From the NCBI GenBank assembly GCA_018711625.1, contig DVID01000007.1:1-64000 (forward strand): a stretch of 64,000 bases of DNA, in the 5' to 3' direction. This DNA comes from Candidatus Limicola stercorigallinarum (lineage in GTDB: Bacteria > Actinomycetota > Coriobacteriia > Coriobacteriales > Coriobacteriaceae). A program made the translations under genes and the position numbers. This document shows, piece by piece, positions 48,979 to 57,155 of the stretch (its first letter is position 1; each line of letters starts with the position of its first letter). Under the pieces are notes generated by a model, which saw nothing but the letters and a program-made list of their open reading frames with translations, had not been told where the DNA came from and ran no database searches.

Positions 48979-50070
48979 ACCAAAATACGCGGCGATCTCG
49001 CGCATGCGCGCGGACTGTTCAACGCCAAAGGGGCAGCGGCGGTCACAATGGCCGCAGCTCACACACTCACTCGCATGATGGGCAAGGTTGCGGTAATGCT
49101 CCACCGCCAGGTCGTCGCCCACACGCGCCAGGTCGTAATACTTGTTGATAAGGCCAATCTGCAAGCCCGCCGGACACGGCTGGCAATGGCTGCAGTACAC
49201 GCAGCGTGCCTCACGCGACTGCGGCGCCATGTCGGCCAGCATTGAGTAGTCGCGCTCCTCAGGCGCTGCATTAAAGTACGAGAGCAAATCATGCAGGTCG
49301 TCCACCCCGTGCACACCCGGCAGCACCGTTACCACACCCGGTTTGTCGAGCGCATACTGAATGCACTGCGTACGTGTAAGGGCCTGGCCAAAGGGCGATT
49401 GCGAAGCGTCGAGCAACTGACCACCCGCAAACGGCTTCATTACGCTCACGCCCACACCAGCGTGCTCGAACTCGCGCAGCAGCGCCATACGGTCGGCTGC
49501 CTCGCCCTGCCCATATTCCGACTCGTCTGTGTAGTCATACATGGGGTTCAAGCTGAACATGGCAAGATCGAAGGCGCCGGTTGCCAGCAGCCGGCGCGCA
49601 ATATGCGGGTTATGCGTTGAGAATGCCAGATGACGGATGGTGCCGTCCGCTTTGCGCGTCTGCGCATAATCCCAAATGCCGCCGTTCATCACGCGGTCAA
49701 GGTCGGCGTCCTCGTCGATGCAATGGATGAAGCCGAAATCTGCGTAGTCGGTGCCGATGGTCGCGAGCCGCTGCTCAAACTCGGCGATAGCAGGCGCGGC
49801 CTCCGTGGTCCACGCGTAGTCTCCACCGTCATACATCGCTCCAATGTGCACCTGGATGTGCACGTTAGCCCGATGGCGATGCAGGGCGCGCCCCATAGCT
49901 GCCAGCGGCTTGGCCTCGCTGGGAATGAAGTCGAAGTGGTTGATACCCGCTTCAACCGCCTCATCGATAGTGCGCTCAACCTCGGCATCGCTCGCATTAT
50001 GCAATCCTGCTGAGCCAAGACCAATCACGCTTATCTTGTCACCGCCGTGCGGCAGGATGCGATAGTCCAT
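48973..50070 (-). CDS. Aldo/keto reductase-fold protein with C-terminal 2x4Fe-4S module
   Basis: 365 aa. A TIM-barrel of the AKR superfamily (about 1-270) is followed by two ferredoxin-type motifs: CVYCSHCQPCPAGL and CVSCGHCDRRCPFG. D47 (NHFDF) and H117 (FIHCID) align with the AKR Asp and His, but the usual Tyr position (about 52) is Glu, in PSEAKPL, and the barrel-strand Lys is missing (HIQVHIG). The tetrad is therefore incomplete and ordinary carbonyl reduction is doubtful. Last gene of a seven-gene operon, 43 bp after the cyclophilin-like gene; ATG 50070 follows TTGGAGG. Iron-sulfur clusters suggest electron exchange with ferredoxin (inference). Confidence 0.85.
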   Translation of the reverse strand: MDYRILPHGGDKISVIGLGSAGLHNASDAEVERTIDEAVEAGINHFDFIPSEAKPLAAMGRALHRHRANVHIQVHIGAMYDGGDYAWTTEAAPAIAEFEQRLATIGTDYADFGFIHCIDEDADLDRVMNGGIWDYAQTRKADGTIRHLAFSTHNPHIARRLLATGAFDLAMFSLNPMYDYTDESEYGQGEAADRMALLREFEHAGVGVSVMKPFAGGQLLDASQSPFGQALTRTQCIQYALDKPGVVTVLPGVHGVDDLHDLLSYFNAAPEERDYSMLADMAPQSREARCVYCSHCQPCPAGLQIGLINKYYDLARVGDDLAVEHYRNLAHHASECVSCGHCDRRCPFGVEQSARMREIAAYFGE

Positions 50071-50113
50071 GGTTTTCCTCCAAACGAATCACGTCGTTGT
50101 GAACAGGTGCGGA

Positions 50114-50722
50114 TTAGCCCCAGACAACGGTGGCAGAGCCGCCGCCCAGTGCCTCGGCTAGGCCGGACGGGTCATCCACATGCCCAATGCGCGTGTAGCT
50201 GTAACTTGTTGAGAAACTCTCGTAAAACAGCACGAGGCAGTCGCTGCCGAACAGCATGATGTCGCCGGCCTCAATGGCGCCGGGGCGCTCTGCGGTAGCC
50301 GGCAGCGTCTCATCCAGATAGAAATACTTCTCGTTACCGTTAAGCTCAGACATCTCAAGCGTCATGGGCAGGCGCGCGGCGAGCGCCGCGGCCGTATCGT
50401 TGTCCTCAAGGGTTGCTTCAAACTGCACACCATTGATATCCAGGGTGATTGATGCCATGGCTGCCCCCTCTTCCTTTTCCAGTGCCTCGCCTTGCGCGCC
50501 TGTCGAATCCTCCGCTTGCCGAGAGCTCCCGGGAGCGGCGGCAACGCCCCGCGACGCGCCGCCGTTCTGCGTGCCCGCCGCCGAACCTGATGCGGCAGCA
50601 GCCGCCGCGCTTCCCGCGGCATCCCCCGCGCCCGAGCATCCGACCATCCCTGCTGCGCCAACAAGCAGCGCGCCGGCAAGGCCAAGCGAAAGCAAATGGC
50701 CCAGCGCTCTTTTCCGCGACAT
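50114..50722 (-). CDS. Cyclophilin-like fold lipoprotein
   Basis: 202 aa. A signal peptide ends at a lipobox-like MVGC (Cys29), then a disordered Ala/Gly/Ser stretch (30-90) and a C-terminal domain (about 91-202) of the small cyclophilin_like family: ITLDINGVQFEATLEDNDTA, AARLPMTLEM, RPGAIEAGDIMLFGSDCLVLFYE. The same domain occurs without a signal at 60997-61389. ATG 50722 lies 4 bp after the hydrolase stop with no strong ribosome site, so it probably depends on coupling. The domain has no established reaction. Two Cys in the mature protein (the lipobox Cys and one in GSDCLVLF) are notable. Confidence 0.8.
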   Translation of the reverse strand: MSRKRALGHLLSLGLAGALLVGAAGMVGCSGAGDAAGSAAAAAASGSAAGTQNGGASRGVAAAPGSSRQAEDSTGAQGEALEKEEGAAMASITLDINGVQFEATLEDNDTAAALAARLPMTLEMSELNGNEKYFYLDETLPATAERPGAIEAGDIMLFGSDCLVLFYESFSTSYSYTRIGHVDDPSGLAEALGGGSATVVWG

Positions 50723-50726
50723 CGCG

Positions 50727-51731
50727 CTAACCCAGGTTCGTCGCAAAGAAGGCCTGGATCTTGTCCCAGGGGATCGCATCTTTGCCGCCGCCGTCGTACA
50801 AGTCGGTGTGCACCGCGCCCGAAACCAGCACGAGCTCCTTGTTCTCGCCTTTGAGCTGCGCAAACGCATCCTTACCCATGTAGCACGAATGCGCCGCGTC
50901 ACCATGAAGCACCATGACCGCGTTCTCAATCTCGCCCGCATAGGCCAAAATCGGCTGGTTGAGGAAGGACATCGTGCCCGTCACGTTCCAGCCCTCGTTG
51001 GAGTTGAGCGACCGAGGATGATAGCCGCGCGGCGTCTTGTAGTAGTCGTAGTAATCCTTCACGAACCACGGCGCGTCCTCGGGCAGCGGGTCAACCACGC
51101 CGCCCGCTCGATCGTAGGCGCCCGACGCGTAATCCTTCGTACGCTGAGCGACGTACGCGTGGCGCTGCGTCATACGCGCCTCCGGGCTATCCGCCTCGTC
51201 GAAATACCCCTTGGCAGCGATGCGACTCATGTCGTACATGGTGCTCGCCACTGTCGCTTTGATGCGTGGGTCGAGCGCAGCCGCGTTGAGGGCGAGACCG
51301 CCCCAGCCACAAATACCGATGATGCCAATACGTTCCACGTCCACGTCGCCGCGGCAGGAGAGGTAATCCACCGCAGCCATGAAATCCTCGGTGTTGATAT
51401 CCGGGCTGGCCATATAGCGTGGCTCGCCGCCCGACTCGCCGCAGTACGACGGATCGAACGCAATGGTTAGAAAACCGCGCTCCGCCATGGTCTGCGCATA
51501 GAGCCCCGAGCACTGCTCCTTCACGGCGCCGAAGGGGCCGCACACGGCTATCGCCGCAAGCTTGCCGTCCGCCGCGTCCTGGTTGGCAACGGCGCCTTTG
51601 GGCTTGTAGAGGTCGGCCGCCAGCGTGATGCCGTAGCGGTTGTGGAAGGTGACCTTGCTGTGATCAACCTTGTCTGACAGGGGGAACGTCTTATCCCATT
51701 CCTGCGTCAACGTGAGCTCTGCGTTCTGCAT
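50727..51731 (-). CDS. Alpha/beta hydrolase (dienelactone-hydrolase-like, Cys nucleophile)
   Basis: 334 aa, cytosolic. The fold shows PFGAVKEQ (oxyanion side), the strand RIGIIGICGWGGLALNAA with Cys141 in the nucleophile elbow where most hydrolases have Ser, a late Asp region (VLHGDAAHS) and His in SGAVHTDLYDG. Cys at the elbow is known in dienelactone hydrolases. ATG 51731 follows AAAGGAG. It sits 131 bp downstream of the solute-binding protein and 4 bp before the cyclophilin-like lipoprotein. Substrate unknown; ester, thioester or peptide-like compounds imported by the transporter are plausible (inference). Confidence 0.82.
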   Translation of the reverse strand: MQNAELTLTQEWDKTFPLSDKVDHSKVTFHNRYGITLAADLYKPKGAVANQDAADGKLAAIAVCGPFGAVKEQCSGLYAQTMAERGFLTIAFDPSYCGESGGEPRYMASPDINTEDFMAAVDYLSCRGDVDVERIGIIGICGWGGLALNAAALDPRIKATVASTMYDMSRIAAKGYFDEADSPEARMTQRHAYVAQRTKDYASGAYDRAGGVVDPLPEDAPWFVKDYYDYYKTPRGYHPRSLNSNEGWNVTGTMSFLNQPILAYAGEIENAVMVLHGDAAHSCYMGKDAFAQLKGENKELVLVSGAVHTDLYDGGGKDAIPWDKIQAFFATNLG

Positions 51732-51782
51732 GATTGTGCTCCTTTCTAGCGAGCTTCATAGGATGAAATGGCCTCGTCTAAA

Positions 51783-51815
51783 GTGGATGAAATGACCCCG
51801 TCCCCATCCGTCCAC
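51783..51815. repeat. Conserved-core hairpin, copy 3 (with partial tandem copy)
   Basis: GTGGATGAAATGACCCCGTC followed by CCCATCC and TCCAC; GTGGA (51783-51787) can pair with TCCAC (51811-51815), or GGATG with CATCC. A partial copy GGATGAAATGGCCTCGTC lies at about 51761-51778. It falls in the spacer between binding-protein and hydrolase genes. Confidence 0.65.
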
Positions 51816-51861
51816 CCATCTGTCCAATTGGAGATGGATACCAGGCGCGGGGCGCGTTGCT

Positions 51862-52722
51862 TTACGCCTCGGTGATGTCGATACCAAAGAACTCCTGCGA
51901 GAGTTCGGAAAGCGTGCCGTCGTCGCGGAGCGCCGCAATGGCGTCGTTCATGGCATCAAGCAGGCTTTCGGTTGCCGCCTCGCGACGCAGCGGAAACGCC
52001 ACATGCGTGGGCTCGTCGTTCTCCGCCGCCACTTTGAGCTCTGCCTCGGGATGCTGGTTCATGTAATCCTGGAACACCACCTCGTCGTTTAAGGTGGCGT
52101 CGATGCGCCCGCTTTCAAGCAGCTGGATGGTCTGGTTGAAGTCATCCACGCCCGTGTTGGTGGCGCCATAGCTCTCGGCAAGCGTGGCGTAGCTCGACCC
52201 AAGCGTGTTCGCCGTGGTCTTGCCATCAAGGTCTTCCATTGAGGCAATGTCAGAATCGCTCCGGGTAATCACCACGATGCGGTTGTAGGCGTACGGCTCG
52301 GTGAAGTCGTATTTCTTCTCGCGCTCCGGTGTCACCGAAACGCCGTTTGCCATGGTGTCGTAGCGGCCCGAATCAAGACCGGCAAGCAGGCCGTCCCATT
52401 CGCCCTCGGCAAAGGTCGTCTCCACGCCCAGGCGCCCAGCAATAGCGCGCGCGACCTCGATATCGAAGCCGGTAAGCTCACCCGCCTCGTTGTGGAACGT
52501 CCAAGGGCTCCAAGTGCCCTCGGTGGCAAAAACCATCTCGCCGCGGCCTTTGATCTGGGCAAGCAGGTCATCACCCGATTCCGCCGCGCCTGCAGAGCCG
52601 CCGTCCGTCGCGCCGCCATTGCCCGCGGAGCAACCAGCAAGGCAAAGCAGCGCCGTTCCCGCAAGCACGGAAAGAAACGAGCGACGGTTGAGGTCCAGAT
52701 CGAGAGTATTGAGCTTGTTCAT
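51862..52722 (-). CDS. Amino-acid ABC transporter substrate-binding lipoprotein
   Basis: 286 aa from ATG 52722 (AAGGA upstream); an ATG 18 bp earlier lacks a site. The export signal has NRRSFLSVLAG before the hydrophobic core, a Tat-like twin arginine, and lipobox LAGC (Cys31). The mature part is a family-3 (PBPb) binding protein: LTGFDIEVARAIAGRLGVE, EGEWDGLLAGLDSGRYDTMA, FTEPYAYNRIVV, LLESGRIDATLNDEV. The family binds polar amino acids, cystine or arginine. A 27-bp perfect hairpin precedes it, which could raise its expression relative to the upstream ATPase and permease. Confidence 0.92.
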   Translation of the reverse strand: MNKLNTLDLDLNRRSFLSVLAGTALLCLAGCSAGNGGATDGGSAGAAESGDDLLAQIKGRGEMVFATEGTWSPWTFHNEAGELTGFDIEVARAIAGRLGVETTFAEGEWDGLLAGLDSGRYDTMANGVSVTPEREKKYDFTEPYAYNRIVVITRSDSDIASMEDLDGKTTANTLGSSYATLAESYGATNTGVDDFNQTIQLLESGRIDATLNDEVVFQDYMNQHPEAELKVAAENDEPTHVAFPLRREAATESLLDAMNDAIAALRDDGTLSELSQEFFGIDITEA

Positions 52723-52772
52723 GGCTTTGATTCCTTTCATTGAAGCCTATTGCCCCGTCCACGTGGTTCATT

Positions 52773-52848
52773 TGGGGACGTGTTCGCTTTGCCCCATTCG
52801 CCCCCCCCTCATCAGACAGGAGAATGGGGCAAAGCGAACACGTCCCCA
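52773..52848. repeat. 27-bp perfect inverted repeat in the ABC operon
   Basis: 52773-52799 and 52822-52848 are perfectly complementary (left arm TGGGGACGTGTTCGCTTTGC...), 22-nt loop. It lies between the ATPase stop and the binding-protein start. The sequence CGTCCCCATCCAACC at its right edge matches the conserved-core hairpin family. Confidence 0.9.
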
Positions 52849-52871
52849 TCCAACCCCCATCCGACCCACGG

Positions 52872-53621
52872 CTATGCGCCAGCAACGGTACGCAAGAAGG
52901 CACGCACACGGTCATTGGCCGGGTGCTCAAAGAACTCACGCGCCGGCGCTTCCGTCACCACGGAGCCGCCTTCCATAAACACCACGCGGTCGGCCACGTT
53001 TTTGGCAAATGTCATCTCGTGCGTCACCGCGAGCATGGTCATGCCATCCTCGGCAAGCGCACGCATGACACCCAGCACTTCAACCGTGAGCTCCGGATCG
53101 AGCGCCGAGGTGGGCTCGTCAAAATAGATAATCTCGGGATCCGTTGCCACGGCGCGCGCAATGGCCACACGTTGCTGCTGGCCGCCCGAAAGCTGCACGG
53201 GAAACGCATCCGCACGATCCGCCATGCCCACGCGCTCAAGGCACGCCCTTGCCTTAGCCTCGGCCTTCGCGCGCGCCATATGCCGCGCCACCACCAAGCC
53301 TTCGGTCACATTGCCCAGCACGGTGCGGTTGCGGAACAGGTTGTAGCTCTGGAACACAAAGGCCGTACGCCGCCGCGCCTCGGAAATTTCGCGCTTGGTC
53401 GCGTGCGCCAGGTCGATGCGCTCGCTCCCTAGGGTCAACGTGCCCGCATCCGCGTGCTCAAGAAAGTTCGCGCAACGGAGCAGCGTCGTCTTGCCTGAGC
53501 CAGACGGCCCCAGAATGGCAACAACCTCGCCACGCCGGACCGTCAGGTCGATCCCGTGCAGCACCTCAACGCCGCCAAACGCCTTGTGCACGCCCTCAAG
53601 CCGAAGCATATCCTCCGCCAT
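52872..53621 (-). CDS. Amino-acid ABC transporter ATP-binding protein
   Basis: 249 aa, GlnQ/HisP type. Walker [11 protein letters not shown] loop in [14 protein letters not shown], signature [14 protein letters not shown], Walker [17 protein letters not shown] loop [17 protein letters not shown] 53621 is 2 bp before the permease stop region, with GGAGAGGGG inside the permease 3' end, so the two are tightly coupled. Confidence 0.95.
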   Translation of the reverse strand: MAEDMLRLEGVHKAFGGVEVLHGIDLTVRRGEVVAILGPSGSGKTTLLRCANFLEHADAGTLTLGSERIDLAHATKREISEARRRTAFVFQSYNLFRNRTVLGNVTEGLVVARHMARAKAEAKARACLERVGMADRADAFPVQLSGGQQQRVAIARAVATDPEIIYFDEPTSALDPELTVEVLGVMRALAEDGMTMLAVTHEMTFAKNVADRVVFMEGGSVVTEAPAREFFEHPANDRVRAFLRTVAGA

Positions 53622-53623
53622 GG

Positions 53624-54298
53624 CTATCCCCTCTCCATGCCAAACGAGGCAAGCCTGCGCTCGCCCACGCCCTGCAGCCAGGTGAGCACCGTAGAAAACA
53701 GCAGGTAAATCACGGCAACCTCCAGATACAACGGCAGTGCCTCGTAGGTGCGCGACACAATCTGCTGCGTGGCCATAAGCATCTCGAGCACGGTGATGTT
53801 GGCCGCAAGCGAGGTGTCTTTCACGAGTGCGATGAGCTCGTTGGAAAGCGGCGGGAACGCGGCACGGAGTGCCTGGGGCAGAAGGATCCTGCGCATGACC
53901 TGCATAAAGCTCATGCCCACGCAGTAGCCCGCCTCAAGCTGACCCGCCGGCACCGACTCCAGCGCGCCACGAATCGTCTCGGCAGAATAGGCGCCCGTAT
54001 TGATGGAAAACACGATGATAGCCGTTGGGAAGGGGTCGAGGACGATACCAAAATCGGGCAGGCCGTAGAACACCACGTAGAGCTGAACAAGCAGTGGTGT
54101 TCCGCGGATGATCCATATGTAGAAGCGCGCGAGTTGCGTGAGCACGGGCACGCGCGCGTACTGCACCAGCGCCACCGCAATGGCAATCACCAGTGCGATG
54201 GCAAACGAGATGAGTGCCAGCGGGATGGTGGCGGCGAGGCCCGGGATGAGAATTTTCGAAAAGGAATCGAGCAAAATCTGGGCTACGCGATCACTCAT
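53624..54298 (-). CDS. Amino-acid ABC transporter permease
   Basis: 224 aa from ATG 54298 (MSDRVAQILLDSFSKIL), 8 bp overlap with the Cys-rich gene (ATGAGTGA); ATG 54304 is an alternative. Five helices; HisM/GlnP features RGTPLLVQL and the EAA loop YSAETIRGALESVPAGQLEAG. With the ATPase and binding protein it makes a complete polar amino-acid importer (type I). Confidence 0.94.
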   Translation of the reverse strand: MSDRVAQILLDSFSKILIPGLAATIPLALISFAIALVIAIAVALVQYARVPVLTQLARFYIWIIRGTPLLVQLYVVFYGLPDFGIVLDPFPTAIIVFSINTGAYSAETIRGALESVPAGQLEAGYCVGMSFMQVMRRILLPQALRAAFPPLSNELIALVKDTSLAANITVLEMLMATQQIVSRTYEALPLYLEVAVIYLLFSTVLTWLQGVGERRLASFGMERG

Positions 54299-54566
54299 GG
54301 GCATCCTCGCCCCCCGACGAAGCAGCGGACGGCGCAGCACCGCATCCGCACTCGCAGCTCACCCGGTGCAGCATATGGTCGATGGCATCAATGCCCCGCT
54401 GCGAGATGTGCATCGCATCGAGCAGACGCTGCCGCTCATGCAGCAGCACGCGCTTTGTTTCGCGCACGCGCCCCGCCTCGCACGAGGTTTTCGCGCGCTC
54501 CGCGGTGGCGCGGTCGCAGGCGCAATCGGCCAAGCAGCGCTCAACATCTTCGCTCAAATCGCCCAT
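54291..54566 (-). CDS. Cys-rich helical small protein leading the ABC operon
   Basis: 91 aa. Seven cysteines cluster at the ends: C11, C15, C17, C29 and C71, C73, C75 (CECGCG), around a charged helical core (RETKRVLLHERQRLLDAMHISQ ... IDAIDHMLHRV). ATG 54566 has GAGAGGAG upstream, and the stop overlaps the permease start, so it is genuine and coupled. The pattern suggests metal or thiol binding, and a sensor or regulator of the downstream transporter is an attractive guess. I do not recognise the family. Confidence 0.65.
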   Translation of the reverse strand: MGDLSEDVERCLADCACDRATAERAKTSCEAGRVRETKRVLLHERQRLLDAMHISQRGIDAIDHMLHRVSCECGCGAAPSAASSGGEDAHE

Positions 54567-54761
54567 AGCGGCAGCTCCTCTCTGGTTGGATAGGCTTGAT
54601 AAGCAGGACGATCAACGAAGGGTCAATTCCTTCGCCTCCTTAATTGATATGGTAGGTTTCTGTTTGAACTAGGTAAAAGACCTATATTGCATGCTCAACT
54701 ATGCCTGTTAGCTATGGTTTGAACCCGCCACCACGGAACCTCATAATGAGTTGAGGCGAAG

Positions 54762-54794
54762 GTGGATGAAACGACCCCGTCGCCATCCATCCAC
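54762..54794. repeat. Conserved-core hairpin, copy 4
   Basis: GTGGATG (54762-54768) pairs with CATCCAC (54788-54794) around AAACGACCCCGTCGCCATC. It ends 3 bp before the AGGAGG of the DUF218 gene, where it could mask or expose that ribosome site. Confidence 0.7.
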
Positions 54795-54808
54795 TTAGGA
54801 GGTGGACT

Positions 54809-55576
54809 GTGCTCATAGTGCTTGGCGCGGTGTGCCTGGGTTACGGCTGCGCGCTCGCGCGTGCCATGCACCGCGTACGTTCACGGTCGCGCTTCCATAT
54901 GGTGTGGCTTGTCCTCGGCACGGCGCTGGCGGTCTTAGGCATCTTGCTGCACGCACTCGCTCCCACCGCGCTTGAAGATAACGCTGCATGCAGAATGGCG
55001 CTAACTGCCGTACGCGCGGCAAGCGGTATGTTGCTCGCACTGATGGCCGCGTTTGTATTATTGAGCTGTCGCATTATGGCCACAGCACGCCGCACACCGC
55101 CCGCCGAGCTTGATGTGATCATCGTGCTCGGGGCGCAAGTGCGCCGCGATGGCCTACCCACTAAGGCGCTGCGCTTTAGACTCGAAGCCGCTCGGGCCTA
55201 TCTAAGAAAGCATCCGCGTACCCGCGTCGTGGTTTCCGGCGGACAGGGCCCCGACGAGCCCGAAACCGAAGCCTCTGCCATGGCGCGCTGGCTCGTACAG
55301 CACGGCGTAAACAAGCAGCGCATTACCCTTGAAGACGCATCAACAACTACAGCGGAGAACATCGCTTTTGCAAGCCAGTTTATTGATATGAATCGTGAAC
55401 ACGTGGGCATTGTCACCAACGATTTCCACCTCTACCGCGCGCTTCGCATTGCACGCCGGGCGGGCGTCGCTCACGCCTATGGCATCAGCGCCTACTCAAC
55501 GCCGTGGTATCTGCCCAACAACCTGCTGCGCGAATGCTGCGCCGTGATTAAGAACGTCTATGCAGGAACAATGTAG
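54809..55576 (+). CDS. YdcF/SanA-type DUF218 membrane protein
   Basis: 255 aa from GTG 54809 with AGGAGG 6 bp before it. Two or three N-terminal helices (about 1-14, 30-50, 68-90) then a DUF218 domain: VIIVLGAQVRRDGLP, VVVSGGQGPDEPETEASAM, DASTTTAENI, TNDFHLYRA. Family members ElyC and SanA affect envelope or peptidoglycan precursor metabolism; the biochemical activity is not settled. Monocistronic. Confidence 0.85.
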   Translation: MLIVLGAVCLGYGCALARAMHRVRSRSRFHMVWLVLGTALAVLGILLHALAPTALEDNAACRMALTAVRAASGMLLALMAAFVLLSCRIMATARRTPPAELDVIIVLGAQVRRDGLPTKALRFRLEAARAYLRKHPRTRVVVSGGQGPDEPETEASAMARWLVQHGVNKQRITLEDASTTTAENIAFASQFIDMNREHVGIVTNDFHLYRALRIARRAGVAHAYGISAYSTPWYLPNNLLRECCAVIKNVYAGTM

Positions 55577-55626
55577 ACCAAACGCCGGAACACGAGCGAC
55601 CGGCGAGTGCCGTGAGCGGCGCGGCG

Positions 55627-55696
55627 CACCTAGTACCCGGCACCTAGTACCCGGCACCTAGTACCCGGCACCTAGTATCCGGCACCTGGTATCTGG
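55627..55696. repeat. Five tandem copies of a 14-bp unit
   Basis: CACCTAGTACCCGG occurs three times exactly, then CACCTAGTATCCGG and CACCTGGTATCTGG, decaying toward the right. It lies between converging genes. Confidence 0.95.
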
Positions 55697-55726
55697 CGCC
55701 CAACACCCATCGCCAAACACCGCCTC

Positions 55727-56968
55727 CTACATCCTCCGCACGCGCACAGCCGCAAGCACACTGGGAACGGCCGCTACAAGCGCAAGCGCTGGCCACAAGC
55801 ACGCCAGCGTACTGAATGTTGTCACCACACTCGAAACCCCCGTTGCCACCAGACCGCCCGCGCGAAGCGCGATGGACTGAATCGACATCATCCCAGTACG
55901 CTCTTCTGAGGGCGCCGCCTCGTGGAGCAGCGTCTGTTCAAAGACGGTGCGCACGCCAAGAAGCAGGTAAAAGGCCACATAGGCTGCCACAAAAAGGCCC
56001 GGCACCGTCACCGCGCCCAACACCACAACCATGAGCACAGCCCCCGCAAGCGTACCGAGCATCCACACCGAACGTCCGTGGGCACCCCATCCGCCCGTCT
56101 GTGGGCCACGCATGCGCGACGCAGCAACGCTCCCCAACGCCGCTGCCGCCTGACCGGCGCAGCTCACCGGCCCAAGCAGCCAGGTCATTCCGTCACCCGC
56201 AAGCGCCAAAAGTGCCGGCTGCCAGTATGTCTCAACCGTGAGCATGACCACGCCGGCAGCCGCCGATGCCAGCAGCACCATCTTGAGCGTACCGCCATCT
56301 TTGATTGCAGCGATTATCTGATGGAGCGCCTCGCCAACCGAGGGACGCCGAGGCCCTTCTTGGAATTCCGCATGCACCGAGCAAGCACTACGCTCGTCGC
56401 GCGGATAAACCAGGAGCGCAACCACAAGAGCGCCCGCGTTGACCACGCACACGGCGGCAATCACCAGCAGATAGCTCGCGTCAAGCGTGGCCAGCACGCC
56501 GCCCGCCAGCGCACCCGCGCCAACACCCACTGTCTCAAGCACGGCAAACATGCTGTTGAGCTTGTCCAGAGCACTCAGACGCAGGCCTGGGTGTTTGGCA
56601 TGTGCCGCCATCACGCGGTCAACCTCTATTGATTCGAGCGTACCTGTGCGCGCGGCCAGCGCGATGCCGCGCAGCACCGAAGACGCCACCACAAGCCACA
56701 CGTTCACACCCAAGGCAAGCAACACATAGACCGCAATACCCAAGACCATGGAGCATACAAAGAGCCGCCGGCGCCCCAGCACATCTGCTGCCACACCGCT
56801 TGGCACCTCGAGCGCAACGGTCACAACAAGCGTTACGCCCATCACAAGCGGCAACGTTTCCAGCGTGGCTCCACGGGCCATGAGCAAAAGCGATAGCACG
56901 GGCACCGTGATGCCGGTTCCAAAGTTCATGAGGGCAAATGCAAGCATGTGCGAAACGGGCATAGTCAT
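55727..56968 (-). CDS. Major facilitator transporter (drug-exporter-like)
   Basis: About 413 aa from ATG 56968 (GAGAGGTGGGG upstream; ATG 56962 is an alternative). Twelve predicted helices; EVPSGVAADVLGRRR is the family's cytoplasmic A-loop motif between helices 2 and 3. A FEQTLLHEAAPSEERTGMMS segment marks the second-half loop. Substrate unknown. It follows an ArsR-type regulator by 187 bp on the same strand and may be its target. Confidence 0.82.
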   Translation of the reverse strand: MTMPVSHMLAFALMNFGTGITVPVLSLLLMARGATLETLPLVMGVTLVVTVALEVPSGVAADVLGRRRLFVCSMVLGIAVYVLLALGVNVWLVVASSVLRGIALAARTGTLESIEVDRVMAAHAKHPGLRLSALDKLNSMFAVLETVGVGAGALAGGVLATLDASYLLVIAAVCVVNAGALVVALLVYPRDERSACSVHAEFQEGPRRPSVGEALHQIIAAIKDGGTLKMVLLASAAAGVVMLTVETYWQPALLALAGDGMTWLLGPVSCAGQAAAALGSVAASRMRGPQTGGWGAHGRSVWMLGTLAGAVLMVVVLGAVTVPGLFVAAYVAFYLLLGVRTVFEQTLLHEAAPSEERTGMMSIQSIALRAGGLVATGVSSVVTTFSTLACLWPALALVAAVPSVLAAVRVRRM

Positions 56969-57155
56969 CCCCACCTCTCGGGCTCGAGTTATGTGCATTC
57001 AAATGAACTTGTTTGAAGGGAAATCGTACTGGTGCCCCACAGAGCAGCGCTCAGCCACACAGGCGCGCCACGCCGGGCTGCGACGAGCCAGGCTCCGCCG
57101 AGCCGCAGCGCTCACAGCACCTGCCGCCTCACGACCAACGCTCTTATGTCAAAAG

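Noticed and set aside
55627-55696. CRISPR-like array
   Set aside because: 14-bp units abut with no spacers and there are no cas genes.
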